Of a DNA stretch of 64,000 nt, positions 35,193 through 44,846 are shown piece by piece. Under the pieces are notes generated by a model, which was not told the origin of the DNA, searched no databases, and was given only the letters and a program-made list of their open reading frames with translations. Each line of letters starts with the position of its first letter. Within the stretch, counting starts at the first letter, position 1. The position numbers were made by a program, and so were the translations under genes. Source of the stretch: Bacteroidota bacterium. GTDB lineage: Bacteria > Bacteroidota > Bacteroidia > Bacteroidales > UBA4417. The stretch covers positions 225,694 through 289,693 of the forward strand of contig JACAAZ010000002.1 in NCBI GenBank assembly GCA_013376995.1, written 5' to 3'.

Positions 35193-36398
35193 CTAGTTAT
35201 CCTTTCTGGTCCTGATAAGTTTATAACCCAGCTGGAAGGATAAGCGGGTATTGTTGCATTGCCAATAATTATAATTTTGCATCAAATCACGTATTGTGTA
35301 GTACCTGAATTCAAAGCTCAGCCTGTCTTTTTCTATTCCCGCACCAACGGCAAAACTTCCCAGGGTGCCAACCTCAAACTTAAATGTATTCATATAAATC
35401 CCGGAATTGAAATTGTAGCCCAGAGCAGAATTATAGAAACCATCAATAAACAGTTTCAGGTTATTTTTCAAATAGGAATAATATCGTATTCCAAAAGGGA
35501 ATTCGACCGACCGGAGATCAATCCGGACATGAGTTGACCCGAAATCTTTCTCAGCCTTGAAACTCTGGAAAATAGGATTAACAAGCAAGCCCCATTTGTT
35601 CGTATTAAAAGGAAGAATAAACTCAGTTTCAAAGCCTATATTCAATGTAGGATAGTTCTGGAAGTGATACATCCATTTGTTATACAAAGGGTTATAAATG
35701 GAAATGGATGACAGGTTAAGCGCAGGTGTAATTTTCAGGTTGAAAGATTCCCTCTTTGTCCTGTTCATGGGCTGAGTCAATGAATCAGATGTGGATTCGT
35801 TCAACCTTAGGAAGTATTTTTCAAGATCTTGCTTACGGTAATCTAACTTCTCGAATGAGGCCATACTTGCATTGGGAATCCTTGCTTCCAGCCAAAGTTG
35901 TTGACGGAATTTTGCATTGTAGGCCAGGTCACCATCCAGTAAATATTCTTTATAGATCAATTGCCTGATGGAAGTATCGGAAACAGAAAAGAAAAAACGG
36001 TTTATACTCTTGTCTTCGTAATAATATAGCTTGTATTTGCCCTGAACAAGTAATTTAAGGAAGATCGTTTCCCGCGACCAAAACGGGTTTTTGTCACCTG
36101 TCAGGTTTTCAAGGCTACTGCTGGTCCGATCGATTTCCACAGTCGAACGGACGTATGCGGGTGAATTGTAAACCCCGAATTCCTTAACATTGAGAAGGGT
36201 CCCCGTTTCTGTTTTCCCTGATCCGTCAAGCTTGTAAATAAACTCAGAAGGATTGTTTTTCCAGTCAAGGTTTCTGATCAGGCATTCTGTTCGCTTGTTT
36301 TCATTGTCAATTAAATAGCCTTTCTCAAAACGGATTTGGCTGAAAGTTGAAAATGAAACCAATAAAAGCAGAAAACAGAAAAGGTTGGTTTTACGCAT
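35193..36398 (-). CDS. Outer membrane beta-barrel protein, uncharacterised
   Basis: 401 residues with a signal peptide (about 1-20, STFSQ). The first half (KGYLIDNENKRTECLIRNLDWKNNPSEF..) resembles an N-terminal domain common in uncharacterised Bacteroidota outer-membrane proteins; the second half (about 215-400) has alternating aromatic beta strands and ends as a PorT-like barrel would. No specific function can be named. It converges with the efflux operon. Confidence 0.65.
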   Translation of the reverse strand: MRKTNLFCFLLLLVSFSTFSQIRFEKGYLIDNENKRTECLIRNLDWKNNPSEFIYKLDGSGKTETGTLLNVKEFGVYNSPAYVRSTVEIDRTSSSLENLTGDKNPFWSRETIFLKLLVQGKYKLYYYEDKSINRFFFSVSDTSIRQLIYKEYLLDGDLAYNAKFRQQLWLEARIPNASMASFEKLDYRKQDLEKYFLRLNESTSDSLTQPMNRTKRESFNLKITPALNLSSISIYNPLYNKWMYHFQNYPTLNIGFETEFILPFNTNKWGLLVNPIFQSFKAEKDFGSTHVRIDLRSVEFPFGIRYYSYLKNNLKLFIDGFYNSALGYNFNSGIYMNTFKFEVGTLGSFAVGAGIEKDRLSFEFRYYTIRDLMQNYNYWQCNNTRLSFQLGYKLIRTRKDN

Positions 36399-36542
36399 AA
36401 TACAAAATTCGACTGCTTATTAAGTTCTCATGTTAAATAGCTGGATATAGTTTTCAGTGCTGTGCGTCTTCAAATAGTGAAAGCAGAATAGGGACTTAAA
36501 AATATAAACCATCCCTGAATGACTTCATCTCTAATATGCTCT

Positions 36543-37142
36543 TCAGTCATTTCCAGGGACAGATGGCCCGATCTGTTTTATTTCGTTGAGTAAATCTATG
36601 TATTTTATCAAAGTAAGCTCTGAATCAGGAATTTTTTCCGACCGGTATTTTTCAAGGAGTTGCGGGTAGTCTTTCAGATAAAATTCAACATAAGGCCAAT
36701 CCAAAGGAACCGCATTCCCGGTAACCAGGTCCAGTACATATAAATTCCGGTTAATGTCCTTTTTTTGACCGGCATAGGAGTACCAAACAGAAGAATAGAA
36801 TGCCAGGAAATAGCCATGGGTCAGCGATAGTGCATAGTCTCCACCCAGGGAATTGGACAGGTTCAGGAATACGGAATCATTCTTAACACAGGCGTAAATC
36901 TTGTCCTTAAAAAAGCGATTATTGATTGAATCTAATTTTGATTTGAATGTATAATTGTTCCCTCCAAACATTCCTTTTGCCAGGCTGGATCTGTGGATGG
37001 TTACCAGGTTGACAGCAAAAGCTGGCTTTTGAGAGCGCAATTGTTTCAAGCTCTGGTAAATTCCATCCGGGAATGTTATAAGCTGGGGTCTTCCGGGAAA
37101 TGCCAGGAATATTAGTAAAACCAGCACAAAAAATTTCTTCAC
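36543..37142 (-). CDS. Secreted protein, uncharacterised
   Basis: 199 residues with a signal peptide (about 1-19, FPGRPQ). The mature part opens FPDGIYQSLKQLRSQKPAF, a pattern I associate with a small unnamed Bacteroidota family, and has many aromatic residues. No catalytic motif is seen. It lies 51 bp before the next minus-strand gene's start, so cotranscription with the metalloprotease-like gene upstream is possible. Confidence 0.55.
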   Translation of the reverse strand: MKKFFVLVLLIFLAFPGRPQLITFPDGIYQSLKQLRSQKPAFAVNLVTIHRSSLAKGMFGGNNYTFKSKLDSINNRFFKDKIYACVKNDSVFLNLSNSLGGDYALSLTHGYFLAFYSSVWYSYAGQKKDINRNLYVLDLVTGNAVPLDWPYVEFYLKDYPQLLEKYRSEKIPDSELTLIKYIDLLNEIKQIGPSVPGND

Positions 37143-37193
37143 AAAGTAATCAGGATAATTATATCTAAGATTCTCACATCAGATTTTACAAGT

Positions 37194-38174
37194 TTAAAAT
37201 TTGTTATCATAACCGGAGTTTTTCAAAAACCCTTTTGGGTTCTTGCTTTCTATAATAGCGTGGATTGCCGAGTTCTTATCCGTGCATTGGTTGTAATAGC
37301 TCTCGGTGATCTTGTAACCCATGTAGTATCCAAGGTCAGCGGGCACACCATTTTCAACCCTGTCGTAATTATACATCCAGTTATCTGTATTTTCATTGTT
37401 TTCGATATCCTGTTTATACCGGACCCATAATTCTTTTTCATGTAAATTTCCATATTCCATAAGGTATTGGTTTGCCAAAACACCTGTAAAAAGCATGGCA
37501 ATAAAATCAGCAGAACCTTCATTCAAGCTCTTGTTCAATAAATTGTAATTGTTGAATTCGGCATTGATTTGCAGGTCATGCACAGTTTCGTGGGCGATCA
37601 CAAAAATCAGTCTTTCCCTGACATTCGTATCAAATGCCAGCACTTTCCCAAATACGGAATTCCCGAATTCGGAAAGATCGGCTTCTTTGGAGGATGTAAG
37701 GATTTCAGCTCCGGCAAACAGGTAATTTTCAGTTGTTGTGCCCCCACATTCAATGGGACTGATTAAAAAACATATTTTTTTGGGTTTATAATCCGGGTAA
37801 TATTTCCAGACCTTTTCCAAAAACTGATCGGCTTCATTGCCGATGGTTTTTGTAAGAAGGGTATTTTGGCGGATGCTCCTGAAAAACCCGGGATACTGGC
37901 TGATTTTGAGTAAATAATCCTGTGGTGAGTATTGATATTTTTTGAGAAACTCTTTTAATCCTTCTGTGCCATTATCAAAATACAAGGTTTTTATGCAATT
38001 GATACTATCATCAGCTGTTTTGCAGACTTTCAGGTGGTCATATGCAATCCAGAAATTATCAATATCCCCGGTGATGATCTGCATTCCGGGACTATTAGCC
38101 TGTTTGATTTGAGGGAATGAAATCAAAGGGAGAAAAAAGAAAAGCAGAATAATTGAGAAGACATGGTTTTTCAT
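37194..38174 (-). CDS. Secreted zinc metalloprotease-like protein (DUF2268-like)
   Basis: 326 residues with a signal peptide (about 1-22). A gluzincin-like zinc motif HETVH (in VIAHETVHDLQ, around residue 203) is followed about 25 residues later by NEGSADFIA, where the Glu would be the third ligand; this is the pattern of DUF2268-type predicted Zn proteases. Activity and substrate are inference. It is probably secreted or periplasmic. Confidence 0.6.
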   Translation of the reverse strand: MKNHVFSIILLFFFLPLISFPQIKQANSPGMQIITGDIDNFWIAYDHLKVCKTADDSINCIKTLYFDNGTEGLKEFLKKYQYSPQDYLLKISQYPGFFRSIRQNTLLTKTIGNEADQFLEKVWKYYPDYKPKKICFLISPIECGGTTTENYLFAGAEILTSSKEADLSEFGNSVFGKVLAFDTNVRERLIFVIAHETVHDLQINAEFNNYNLLNKSLNEGSADFIAMLFTGVLANQYLMEYGNLHEKELWVRYKQDIENNENTDNWMYNYDRVENGVPADLGYYMGYKITESYYNQCTDKNSAIHAIIESKNPKGFLKNSGYDNKF

Positions 38175-38460
38175 GATTATTTGAATTTGAGTTCAAAATA
38201 GCAAGAACGGAATAGTAGTATACTTTAGCCTGGTTATACAAGGAACTAAAAAAATGGTATTAATTGAATTGTGAACGGCCCGGATTTATTGCGTGGGAAT
38301 GAATGGCTAATATTGGAGTTTTAATTTGATCAAAGTTACGATAGAAAGCAATGACAAGGCTTTGTCTAATTGTTTATTTTAATACAGGCTTCTGTTTAAT
38401 GCCAAACATAATTGGATGGAATGAAAGGATTTGAATAAGGAAGAAATGCTGAAACGCCAG

Positions 38461-38982
38461 TTATTTGACCCTTTTCAGGTAAATATCGCCAAAGGGTTCC
38501 CAAATTCCCTTGCTGTTCTTTGTTTCGGAATGAAACTGCCAGCTGTCAAGGCTATTATCATAAGTGAAAGTATTGATAAAAGGCCCGTCTGGATATTCGA
38601 ACCGGAAAGGAATGCTGTCACCTGATCTTGTGCCATATCCGAGTGTTTCCGAAAACCTCCCACCGAAATTATCCAGCCAATGAACGACATAACGTTCGCT
38701 TACGCAATCGACGCCAATGTATACCCTTGCTATGTATTGAGGTTGCCTTGCCGTGTCGGCGAATGAAAGCAGGATGAACTGGTGATTCAGTTCCCAGTTG
38801 CCTGTAAAATGATAGGCTACCGGGTCGGTTCCAATCTTGCCCGTTGCATCCCAACTACCAATGATATTTTCCAGGAAAGGGTCTTCAAACTTGTTCTCAT
38901 TGCATTTGATTGTGGCCTGTCCGACAGAATGAAACGAAAAAGAGAGAAGGAAGACTATTGTTGCAAATTGAGGAAGTTTCAT
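38461..38982 (-). CDS. Secreted lipocalin-like protein (DUF1579-like)
   Basis: 173 residues with a signal peptide (about 1-22, SVGQ). The mature part has an IIGSWDATGKIG opening, repeated Trp/Tyr strands and a W-x-F core like the DUF1579 and related lipocalin-fold proteins. Ligand unknown. Stop to next gene: its start lies 7 bp after the stop of the flavodoxin-like reductase on the same strand, so the two are probably cotranscribed. Confidence 0.5.
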   Translation of the reverse strand: MKLPQFATIVFLLSFSFHSVGQATIKCNENKFEDPFLENIIGSWDATGKIGTDPVAYHFTGNWELNHQFILLSFADTARQPQYIARVYIGVDCVSERYVVHWLDNFGGRFSETLGYGTRSGDSIPFRFEYPDGPFINTFTYDNSLDSWQFHSETKNSKGIWEPFGDIYLKRVK

Positions 38983-38989
38983 GGAGTAA

Positions 38990-39568
38990 TTATTTTAAGC
39001 TCTTTCCTAGTTTTTCCGCTTTTACCAGCCACTTCTCCCTCGTTGAAGGGTCTGATGCCTTAATTGGCCCAACGTAAGTTACTTTTACAGGCTTTACCCC
39101 GCAAAACCCCAGGGTGGATTTTTTTAACTGGTTAACGCTTGGCCTGCCATAGGCAAACTTATAGTACCAGCTGGGGAAATCAAGTGTTGTAATAATATGT
39201 GCCGATTTCCCTGACAAAAGCTTATCCCACCATGCGGAGTTTTCGCGATTCTGAAATGTAAAACCAGGTAAAAATAACCTGTCAATGAAACCTTTTGTAA
39301 TAGCCGGCAGTCCGCCCCACCATACAGGGTGTATCCAAACCATGTGTTCTGCCCATTTGATTTTCTCCCAGGCTTCAAGTAAATCCGGTTCCAGTTCTGT
39401 TCTTTTCTGATAACCAAACTGCAGGTTCGGATTGAATGCCAGGTTGCGGATAATAATTTCCTTAATTTCCGCTCCTGAGCCAGAGGCTCCTTTTTTGTAA
39501 GCAGTTGCGATACCGAAGTTAAAGCTGTCCTTGTTTGGATGCCCGTTGATAATGAGGATTTTTTTCAT
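38990..39568 (-). CDS. NAD(P)H-dependent oxidoreductase (flavodoxin-like, MdaB/KefF type)
   Basis: 192 residues, matching the Flavodoxin_2 quinone-reductase family. The N-terminal strand-loop KILIINGHPNKDSFN binds FMN/FAD, and HPVWWGGLPAITKGFIDRLFLPGFTF is the hallmark loop. It probably reduces quinones or similar electrophiles with two electrons. Downstream on the same strand lies the lipocalin-like gene. Confidence 0.88.
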   Translation of the reverse strand: MKKILIINGHPNKDSFNFGIATAYKKGASGSGAEIKEIIIRNLAFNPNLQFGYQKRTELEPDLLEAWEKIKWAEHMVWIHPVWWGGLPAITKGFIDRLFLPGFTFQNRENSAWWDKLLSGKSAHIITTLDFPSWYYKFAYGRPSVNQLKKSTLGFCGVKPVKVTYVGPIKASDPSTREKWLVKAEKLGKSLK

Positions 39569-39592
39569 TTAATTAGTTAGTCCTGTTATATA

Positions 39593-40012
39593 TCAAAGCT
39601 TTGAAGCGACTTTAACCTGATCATTGATATGGGCGGGCATTGAATCTGCAATTTTTTTAACTACCAGCAGAACCCAGAGAGACCCTAACAACCCTTTAAC
39701 AGTAATGGTACTGATGATTTTCAATCCATTTGGAGTTTCTTCCAATACATGATCATAATACATTTTTGCCAGGGGAAATTTTCCAAGTTCGAGGCAACGT
39801 TTATATTCGACAATTTCAAGCAGTTCTACCCTAACTTCCGGACCTTTTTTCGGTTGAATTATATAATGATTTCCCGCTTTAAAGCTTCCCTCAAGTTTGG
39901 CATATTTAATTTCATTGTTCCAATTGTGCCAATTATTAATATCACTGAATAGTTTCCACATTTGCTCTTTTGAAGCCTCTTTCGTGATAATTGAATATGA
40001 TCTGGTCCACAT
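39593..40012 (-). CDS. SRPBCC (START-like) family protein
   Basis: 139 residues with a polyketide-cyclase/START-like pattern (WKLFSDINNWHNWNNEIKYAKLEG.., FKAGNHYIIQPKKGPEVRVELLEIV). Members bind hydrophobic ligands; the natural ligand here is unknown. It ends 24 bp before the oxidoreductase start on the same strand, so they may form an operon. Confidence 0.72.
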   Translation of the reverse strand: MWTRSYSIITKEASKEQMWKLFSDINNWHNWNNEIKYAKLEGSFKAGNHYIIQPKKGPEVRVELLEIVEYKRCLELGKFPLAKMYYDHVLEETPNGLKIISTITVKGLLGSLWVLLVVKKIADSMPAHINDQVKVASKL

Positions 40013-40209
40013 TTTATTATTCTTAATTTTTTGGATATTTCAATGATAGAACCCCTGAATCCAGAAGTGGTTGGTACAAGTATAAGGCTATTGAGTCTTA
40101 ACCTGATATTTTATGGACTCCATTAATTACTATAGTTCGAATCTGAATTTTTGCTGGTTGACCAGTGAACTTTTTTCACAGGTACCGGTATCCGGCAAGG
40201 CTTAAATTG

Positions 40210-40779
40210 TCAAACTCTCAACGAGCCCCGGAACCCTCTCACTGAATAGTAGGAATCTGCCCCATTGTGATAAACAAAAACATGCTCATAGCGACGGTCA
40301 CAAAATATGGCGCCTCCGTGAATCCTGATTTCGGATGGTGTTTGTACCCAACTCGAAGTTTTCGTGTCAAATTTACCAAGTTTCTGCAACTCCCGGTATT
40401 GATCTTCCGATAAGAGTTTAATTCCCATGGATGAAGCAAAGTCTAAAGCGTTGTTCCCAGGCTTATGTTCTTTCCTTGATTCCAGGGCTTCACGATCGTA
40501 ACATAAACTTCTGCGGCCCTTCGGAGTTTCTTCTGAACAATCATAAAACAGGTATTCACCGGTGCTTGCATCAAAACCAACAACATCAGGTTCTCCACCT
40601 GTATTCTCCATCTCATTGAGTGACCAAAGCTTTTGCTCTGAACCAGCTGTTGCAAGCTTTGCAGCTACATTATTCCAGTTAAGCCCGGTGTGGCGGCCTA
40701 TGTTTTTTTCGAAACGGATTTTTAAAGTTTTTAGTAATTCAGCACTCTGTTCGGATGATAACTCCTTTTTCTTTTCCAT
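40210..40779 (-). CDS. DUF4256 family protein
   Basis: 189 residues, cytoplasmic. Strong match in pattern to DUF4256: GLNWNNVAAKL, SLNEMENTGGEPDVVGFD, FYDCSEETPKGRRSLCYDREAL and the C-terminal HGGAIFCDRRYEHVFVYHNGADSYYSVRGFRG. Function is not known to me. It stands alone with about 200 bp on its downstream side. Confidence 0.8.
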   Translation of the reverse strand: MEKKKELSSEQSAELLKTLKIRFEKNIGRHTGLNWNNVAAKLATAGSEQKLWSLNEMENTGGEPDVVGFDASTGEYLFYDCSEETPKGRRSLCYDREALESRKEHKPGNNALDFASSMGIKLLSEDQYRELQKLGKFDTKTSSWVQTPSEIRIHGGAIFCDRRYEHVFVYHNGADSYYSVRGFRGSLRV

Positions 40780-40901
40780 TGTTGTATTTTCTTGTTTTGA
40801 AATACTTAAAAGCAGGACAGGCTTGTGTTGTTCAGCTTTTCACCAGCCCTTTTTGAATGCTTATGGCTGAAATTCACTTGTGCAGGAATGAGATCGTTTT
40901 T

Positions 40902-41513
40902 TTAGATATTGATGTCTATTTTGGGTTTACCCTTCTCTTTTGGAGGAAATTTCTTTTCAAATTCAATCAGTTGTTCTTCTTTAATCTCAAAAGCCTCATC
41001 TTCGAAGAACCGTCCTGTGACATTCATCAATCCCTTATCCCCGAGTTCCAATGCCATAAAGGGTTCAAAGTTTAGGGAGTCTTTGGTTGTGATTTCAAAT
41101 TCTTTTGCATTTCTGAAACCAAAACGATGATAATACTCCGGGTTTCCAAACAAGATCATCCCCTTAAATCCCAATTTTGTTGCTTCTGTAATTGAATAAT
41201 TCATTAGCTGTGTGCCAATCCCCTTGTTTTGGTAAGGCGGCGAAACAGAAATAGGACCAACACACAATACTTCATGCTCTTTGTTTTGCTGATCTATGAC
41301 CCTTGCCATTGATGAAATTATGTGGCCTATAATTTCACCTTCCAAAATACCAACAAGATCAAGGTCTGAAACATAACAGCCGCTTTCCCGCAGTTGATGC
41401 AGCACCAGGTGCTCATCACAGCCTGACTTGTATAAATTCCAGAAGGCTTCCCTGGTTAAATATTCTGTTGTAAAAAAGTTGTTTTTACCTGATTTCTTTA
41501 TAAGTAAATCCAT
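40902..41513 (-). CDS. GNAT N-acetyltransferase
   Basis: 203 residues. The acetyl-CoA binding motif A is readable in VGPISVSPPYQNKGIGTQLMNYSITEA (Q/RxxGxG/A form QNKGIG). The N-terminal part (LTREAFWNLYKSGCDEH) fits the YhbS-like subgroup often annotated as predicted acetyltransferases. The substrate is unknown. Confidence 0.83.
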   Translation of the reverse strand: MDLLIKKSGKNNFFTTEYLTREAFWNLYKSGCDEHLVLHQLRESGCYVSDLDLVGILEGEIIGHIISSMARVIDQQNKEHEVLCVGPISVSPPYQNKGIGTQLMNYSITEATKLGFKGMILFGNPEYYHRFGFRNAKEFEITTKDSLNFEPFMALELGDKGLMNVTGRFFEDEAFEIKEEQLIEFEKKFPPKEKGKPKIDINI

Positions 41514-41647
41514 GATTGAGTGGTCGATATATTTTTGAATTTGATAGTTAATTTTTCGAAGTAATTTCCAGTTAAAAAATGACTCAGGAACTGTCAGACA
41601 TCTGGCTTGTTCCGTGTTGTGACACCAGGCATCTTTTATTGGATCAT

Positions 41648-41965
41648 TTATAGATAATCTTGCCTTATGGGTGTAAAAACATCAATAACTTCTCCGGCCT
41701 CGATTACTTCAAGCGAATGTTCAATGTCTTTTGGTATAGAGTAGCTATCACCTGGTAAAAGGACCTCGTCAAAATTCAAAAATTGAATCCTGTATTTGCC
41801 TGAAATAACGTAACCACTTTGCTCATTTGGGTGAGAATGGTTGGGCACAATATCTCCCGCTTTAAAATTCATTCTTGTTACCATGGTTTTTTGGCCGATA
41901 GCCAGGACGTCAAAGTTTACTCCTTTAAAAGTTCTCTTTTTTGCAAATGCAGACTTCACGATCAT
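41648..41965 (-). CDS. Cupin-domain protein
   Basis: 105 residues, a single cupin barrel: motif 1 PNHSHPNEQSGYVISG (metal-binding His pair and Glu) and motif 2 PGDSYSIPKDIEHSLEV. Small stand-alone cupins of this type bind a metal and often act on, or sense, small molecules. Function cannot be assigned. 26 bp from the next upstream gene's stop. Confidence 0.83.
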   Translation of the reverse strand: MIVKSAFAKKRTFKGVNFDVLAIGQKTMVTRMNFKAGDIVPNHSHPNEQSGYVISGKYRIQFLNFDEVLLPGDSYSIPKDIEHSLEVIEAGEVIDVFTPIRQDYL

Positions 41966-41991
41966 AAGTGGGAACTTTATAATTATTAAAT

Positions 41992-42594
41992 CTATTGTTC
42001 GGTTTTAGATTGAAATTTTTCTCCCAACCGAAATTTTACAAGTACATAAATCAGGATGTTCACGATGAGGATATAAATAATAAAACCGCAATTGGCGAAC
42101 GTGAAACTTGATAAAGTGAGGAGCGTTAATATCACACCGAATACCGTCGCGATCCAAGGCCAGGCAAGTTCGGTGTCGGGGTATTTGTAGGCTTTCACTA
42201 TTGTCGGGATGGCAGCAAGTGCATCCGCAACGATGCTGAAAAAGATGGCTATATTTCCCACTTTGGTGATCAACCATAAAACCAGTCCTGCAACAGAAAG
42301 GATACCGCAAATCACATCAAACCAGGTTAACTTCCATTCAGACTTTTTATTTACGAATGAGGCTATAAATACTGTCAATGGCAGAAATCCTGTACTAAAT
42401 GTCATTAATGCTTCGAGGCCAACCCCCTGGCTGATCTGCGCAATAAAAGCAATCATTGGCGCTACGGACCATAACAAAAAGGAAACGCGGTTGGGTTTGA
42501 CTTTACCTTTAACGGTATCAACCAGGTATGCAACAGAGCCAGTGGCTCCAATTAGAGTGCCGAGAATTATAAAGTTGCTGTTAAGCATATGCAT
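41992..42594 (-). CDS. Integral membrane protein, unknown
   Basis: 200 residues with about seven membrane helices and short loops; opening GTLIGATGSVAYLVDTVKGKVKPNRVSFLLWSVAP resembles repeated membrane units of PQ-loop/SPW-like small transporters, but I cannot place it with confidence. ATG at 42594 or 42588 are equally possible. Likely cotranscribed with the cupin gene 26 bp downstream. Confidence 0.55.
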   Translation of the reverse strand: MHMLNSNFIILGTLIGATGSVAYLVDTVKGKVKPNRVSFLLWSVAPMIAFIAQISQGVGLEALMTFSTGFLPLTVFIASFVNKKSEWKLTWFDVICGILSVAGLVLWLITKVGNIAIFFSIVADALAAIPTIVKAYKYPDTELAWPWIATVFGVILTLLTLSSFTFANCGFIIYILIVNILIYVLVKFRLGEKFQSKTEQ

Positions 42595-42720
42595 TTATCG
42601 GATATTGAGCATTAATCAATCATAGAATTATGATCGTTTTGTTTAATCCTGTTCAATATAAACACCAAATCTTTCATAAGAAATGCATACTTGTTCATAA
42701 AACTAATACACTCGAAATCC

Positions 42721-43737
42721 TTAATTCTTTTTATGCTCAAGTTTCCCCAGTATCCTGAAAGCTTCTTCCAGGCTTTCTTTAACCGGAATAAATGTATAAT
42801 TGAATTGCTTTCTGAATTTCTCAGCGGTATAGAATGATTTGGCACGTGCAGAGCGGAGGTTCTCGCGGGTTACGATAGCAGGTTGGCCGGTTAAACGACT
42901 CCGTACCCATTCCAGGCGCCATCCCAGGCTCATGGCTATCCTGCCAATCGGGATGAATGGCTCCCTTTTCCCAAGAATTCCGGCTGCAATGCTGAATAGC
43001 TCATGCAGGGAAAGGTTTTCGGCGTTCAGGATGAAACGTTCACCGGAAATATCACTCTCCATCAGCAGTATCATGGCCCGGACAACATCCCTTACATCCA
43101 CATATCCATTCACTCCTTTGTTATAAAAGGGAATCATCTTCTCTATGCTGAGGAAGATGCGGTTTGTAGCCTTTGGATGGCTGCCGGCTCCAAGGATAAC
43201 TGAAGGGTTAACAATTACGGATTTCAATCCCTCTTCTATTCCCCTCCATACTTCCCGTTCAGAACCATACTTGCTGATTGCATACCCGCTATTCAACCGG
43301 GAAGTCTTCCACCTTGCATTTTCGTCTATGATACCTCCATGTTCCGGCCGTCCTAGGGATGCGATCGAACTGACGTGACAGATCTTCTCAACCCCTTGCT
43401 GCATGCAGGCATTCACCAGGTTAGCAGTTCCTTCGATATTGGTCTTAAGCATTTTGTTCCTGTCGCGCGGATCGAAAGAGATAAAAGCTGCACAATGATA
43501 CACCTGTTTGACTCCTTTCACGGCTTCATGAACAGCAAAAAAGTCAAGGATATCACCATCAACCCATTCGATCAGGTCGTACAGGGATTTACTGCCATTA
43601 AGGCTTTGAAATATTGTTTGAATATCTTTCCGCTGATTGGGTTGGCGCACCATTGCGCGGACCTTTTCGCCACGGGAAGTCAGTTCATAAAGAAGATAAG
43701 AGCCTAATAGGCCTGTTCCGCCGGTAACCAATATCAT
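42721..43737 (-). CDS. NAD-dependent epimerase/dehydratase (extended SDR)
   Basis: 338 residues. The Rossmann motif is GGTGLLGSYL (6-15) and the catalytic YxxxK is YAISK (in SGYAISKYGSE). Other SDR marks are the DGDILD and HVSSIASLG segments. Substrate may be a nucleotide sugar or a steroid-like/flavonoid-like alcohol; context with glycan genes favours sugar but is weak. The -7-like motif only 4 bases upstream of the ATG is too close to be its promoter. Confidence 0.85.
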   Translation of the reverse strand: MILVTGGTGLLGSYLLYELTSRGEKVRAMVRQPNQRKDIQTIFQSLNGSKSLYDLIEWVDGDILDFFAVHEAVKGVKQVYHCAAFISFDPRDRNKMLKTNIEGTANLVNACMQQGVEKICHVSSIASLGRPEHGGIIDENARWKTSRLNSGYAISKYGSEREVWRGIEEGLKSVIVNPSVILGAGSHPKATNRIFLSIEKMIPFYNKGVNGYVDVRDVVRAMILLMESDISGERFILNAENLSLHELFSIAAGILGKREPFIPIGRIAMSLGWRLEWVRSRLTGQPAIVTRENLRSARAKSFYTAEKFRKQFNYTFIPVKESLEEAFRILGKLEHKKN

Positions 43738-43771
43738 AAAGCAAATCTAAGCAATTTCGATACAAACATCA

Positions 43772-44779
43772 TTAGTAGCCGGGAGGTGGAGTGGTTGATA
43801 GTTTATCCAACAATCGAAGGGTTACATAGTTTATAAAGCCGTTTTCCTTTCCAAGGGAATAAGCACGGCTTACATGTGCGGGTTGCTCCGCATATTCAAC
43901 ATCAAATACTGGTTTACCGGCTAGTTGCCATACTTTAAGCTGATCAAGGTATTCCTGGGTATCCAGAGGGTCAACGGCAACATCTCCCTGGCTTCCTCCA
44001 TTGTCAGGGTCGCCGGAACCATCATACCAGATATCTTCATGTGCAATGGCATCAAAAAGTTTTATGTAGTCCTGGTTAGCGCCCATTTCGGCTGCATTTT
44101 GAGCAATGAAAATAAAGGACGAATCGCGAGATCTTGCATAGGTAGCAAGTTCGGTAAGAAAAGAGACCAGTTCATTTTCCGGGTTTTTGCCCTCTGTAGC
44201 AGCCGCGGCAATAACTGCCGGTTCATTGTATATTTCCAGCCAATCCAGGTAAACCCCGTCGAAACCATCATCGATGATCTTACCCAGGCATTCTTTCATT
44301 ATGTTTTTCCATGCTGGCGACCAGTATTTTACGCCATAACTGTCATTCCATCCATCCGGATCAGGACTGAGTATCCATGTTGGGCTCCCGGGAGTCCAGC
44401 TGCTTTGCCAGTAAGCCCTGTAGGATTCTGCCTGCCCGACATCGAAATAGCAAAGCACCACCTTGGCTTTACCTTTTGAATTGGTTGATCCATGCATCCG
44501 GGCCACATCGCTTTTGGTATCATAATCCTCTGCTCCCAGTATGCTCCGTTGCTGATCCATCACGATGAGGTCGTAATGTGAATTACAAATAGCATCAATG
44601 GCTGCAGGTTCTTCCAGGCCGTCAAGCTGGTATGCCCAGAATCGGACATCCTGAAGCTTTCCTTTGTTTAAGGGGACTGGTGTATTGTCTTTCTTGCAGG
44701 AAAAAACAAGCGCACATGTCATCACCAGCAGGAAGGCAGTTTTAATCAAGAGAGGGAACAGATGTTTTGTGCTTGCCAT
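43772..44779 (-). CDS. GH114-type endo-alpha-1,4-polygalactosaminidase-like lipoprotein
   Basis: 335 residues. An N-terminal lipoprotein signal (VMTCALVFSCKKD, Cys near residue 28) leads to a TIM-barrel of the MJ1477/TM1410 (GH114-like) family: FWAYQLDG near the start, LIVMDQQRS, KVVLCYFDVGQAESYR and the acidic FDGVYLDWLEIYN, which carries the likely catalytic Asp. Family members cleave galactosaminogalactan-like polymers. It is exposed at the cell surface or periplasm and sits in a glycan gene cluster. Confidence 0.82.
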   Translation of the reverse strand: MASTKHLFPLLIKTAFLLVMTCALVFSCKKDNTPVPLNKGKLQDVRFWAYQLDGLEEPAAIDAICNSHYDLIVMDQQRSILGAEDYDTKSDVARMHGSTNSKGKAKVVLCYFDVGQAESYRAYWQSSWTPGSPTWILSPDPDGWNDSYGVKYWSPAWKNIMKECLGKIIDDGFDGVYLDWLEIYNEPAVIAAAATEGKNPENELVSFLTELATYARSRDSSFIFIAQNAAEMGANQDYIKLFDAIAHEDIWYDGSGDPDNGGSQGDVAVDPLDTQEYLDQLKVWQLAGKPVFDVEYAEQPAHVSRAYSLGKENGFINYVTLRLLDKLSTTPPPGY

Positions 44780-44846
44780 GATATACCAGGATTAATCTTG
44801 AAAAGATAAATAACGGCTATTGCCAATGCAAGAACGAACGCCGGGA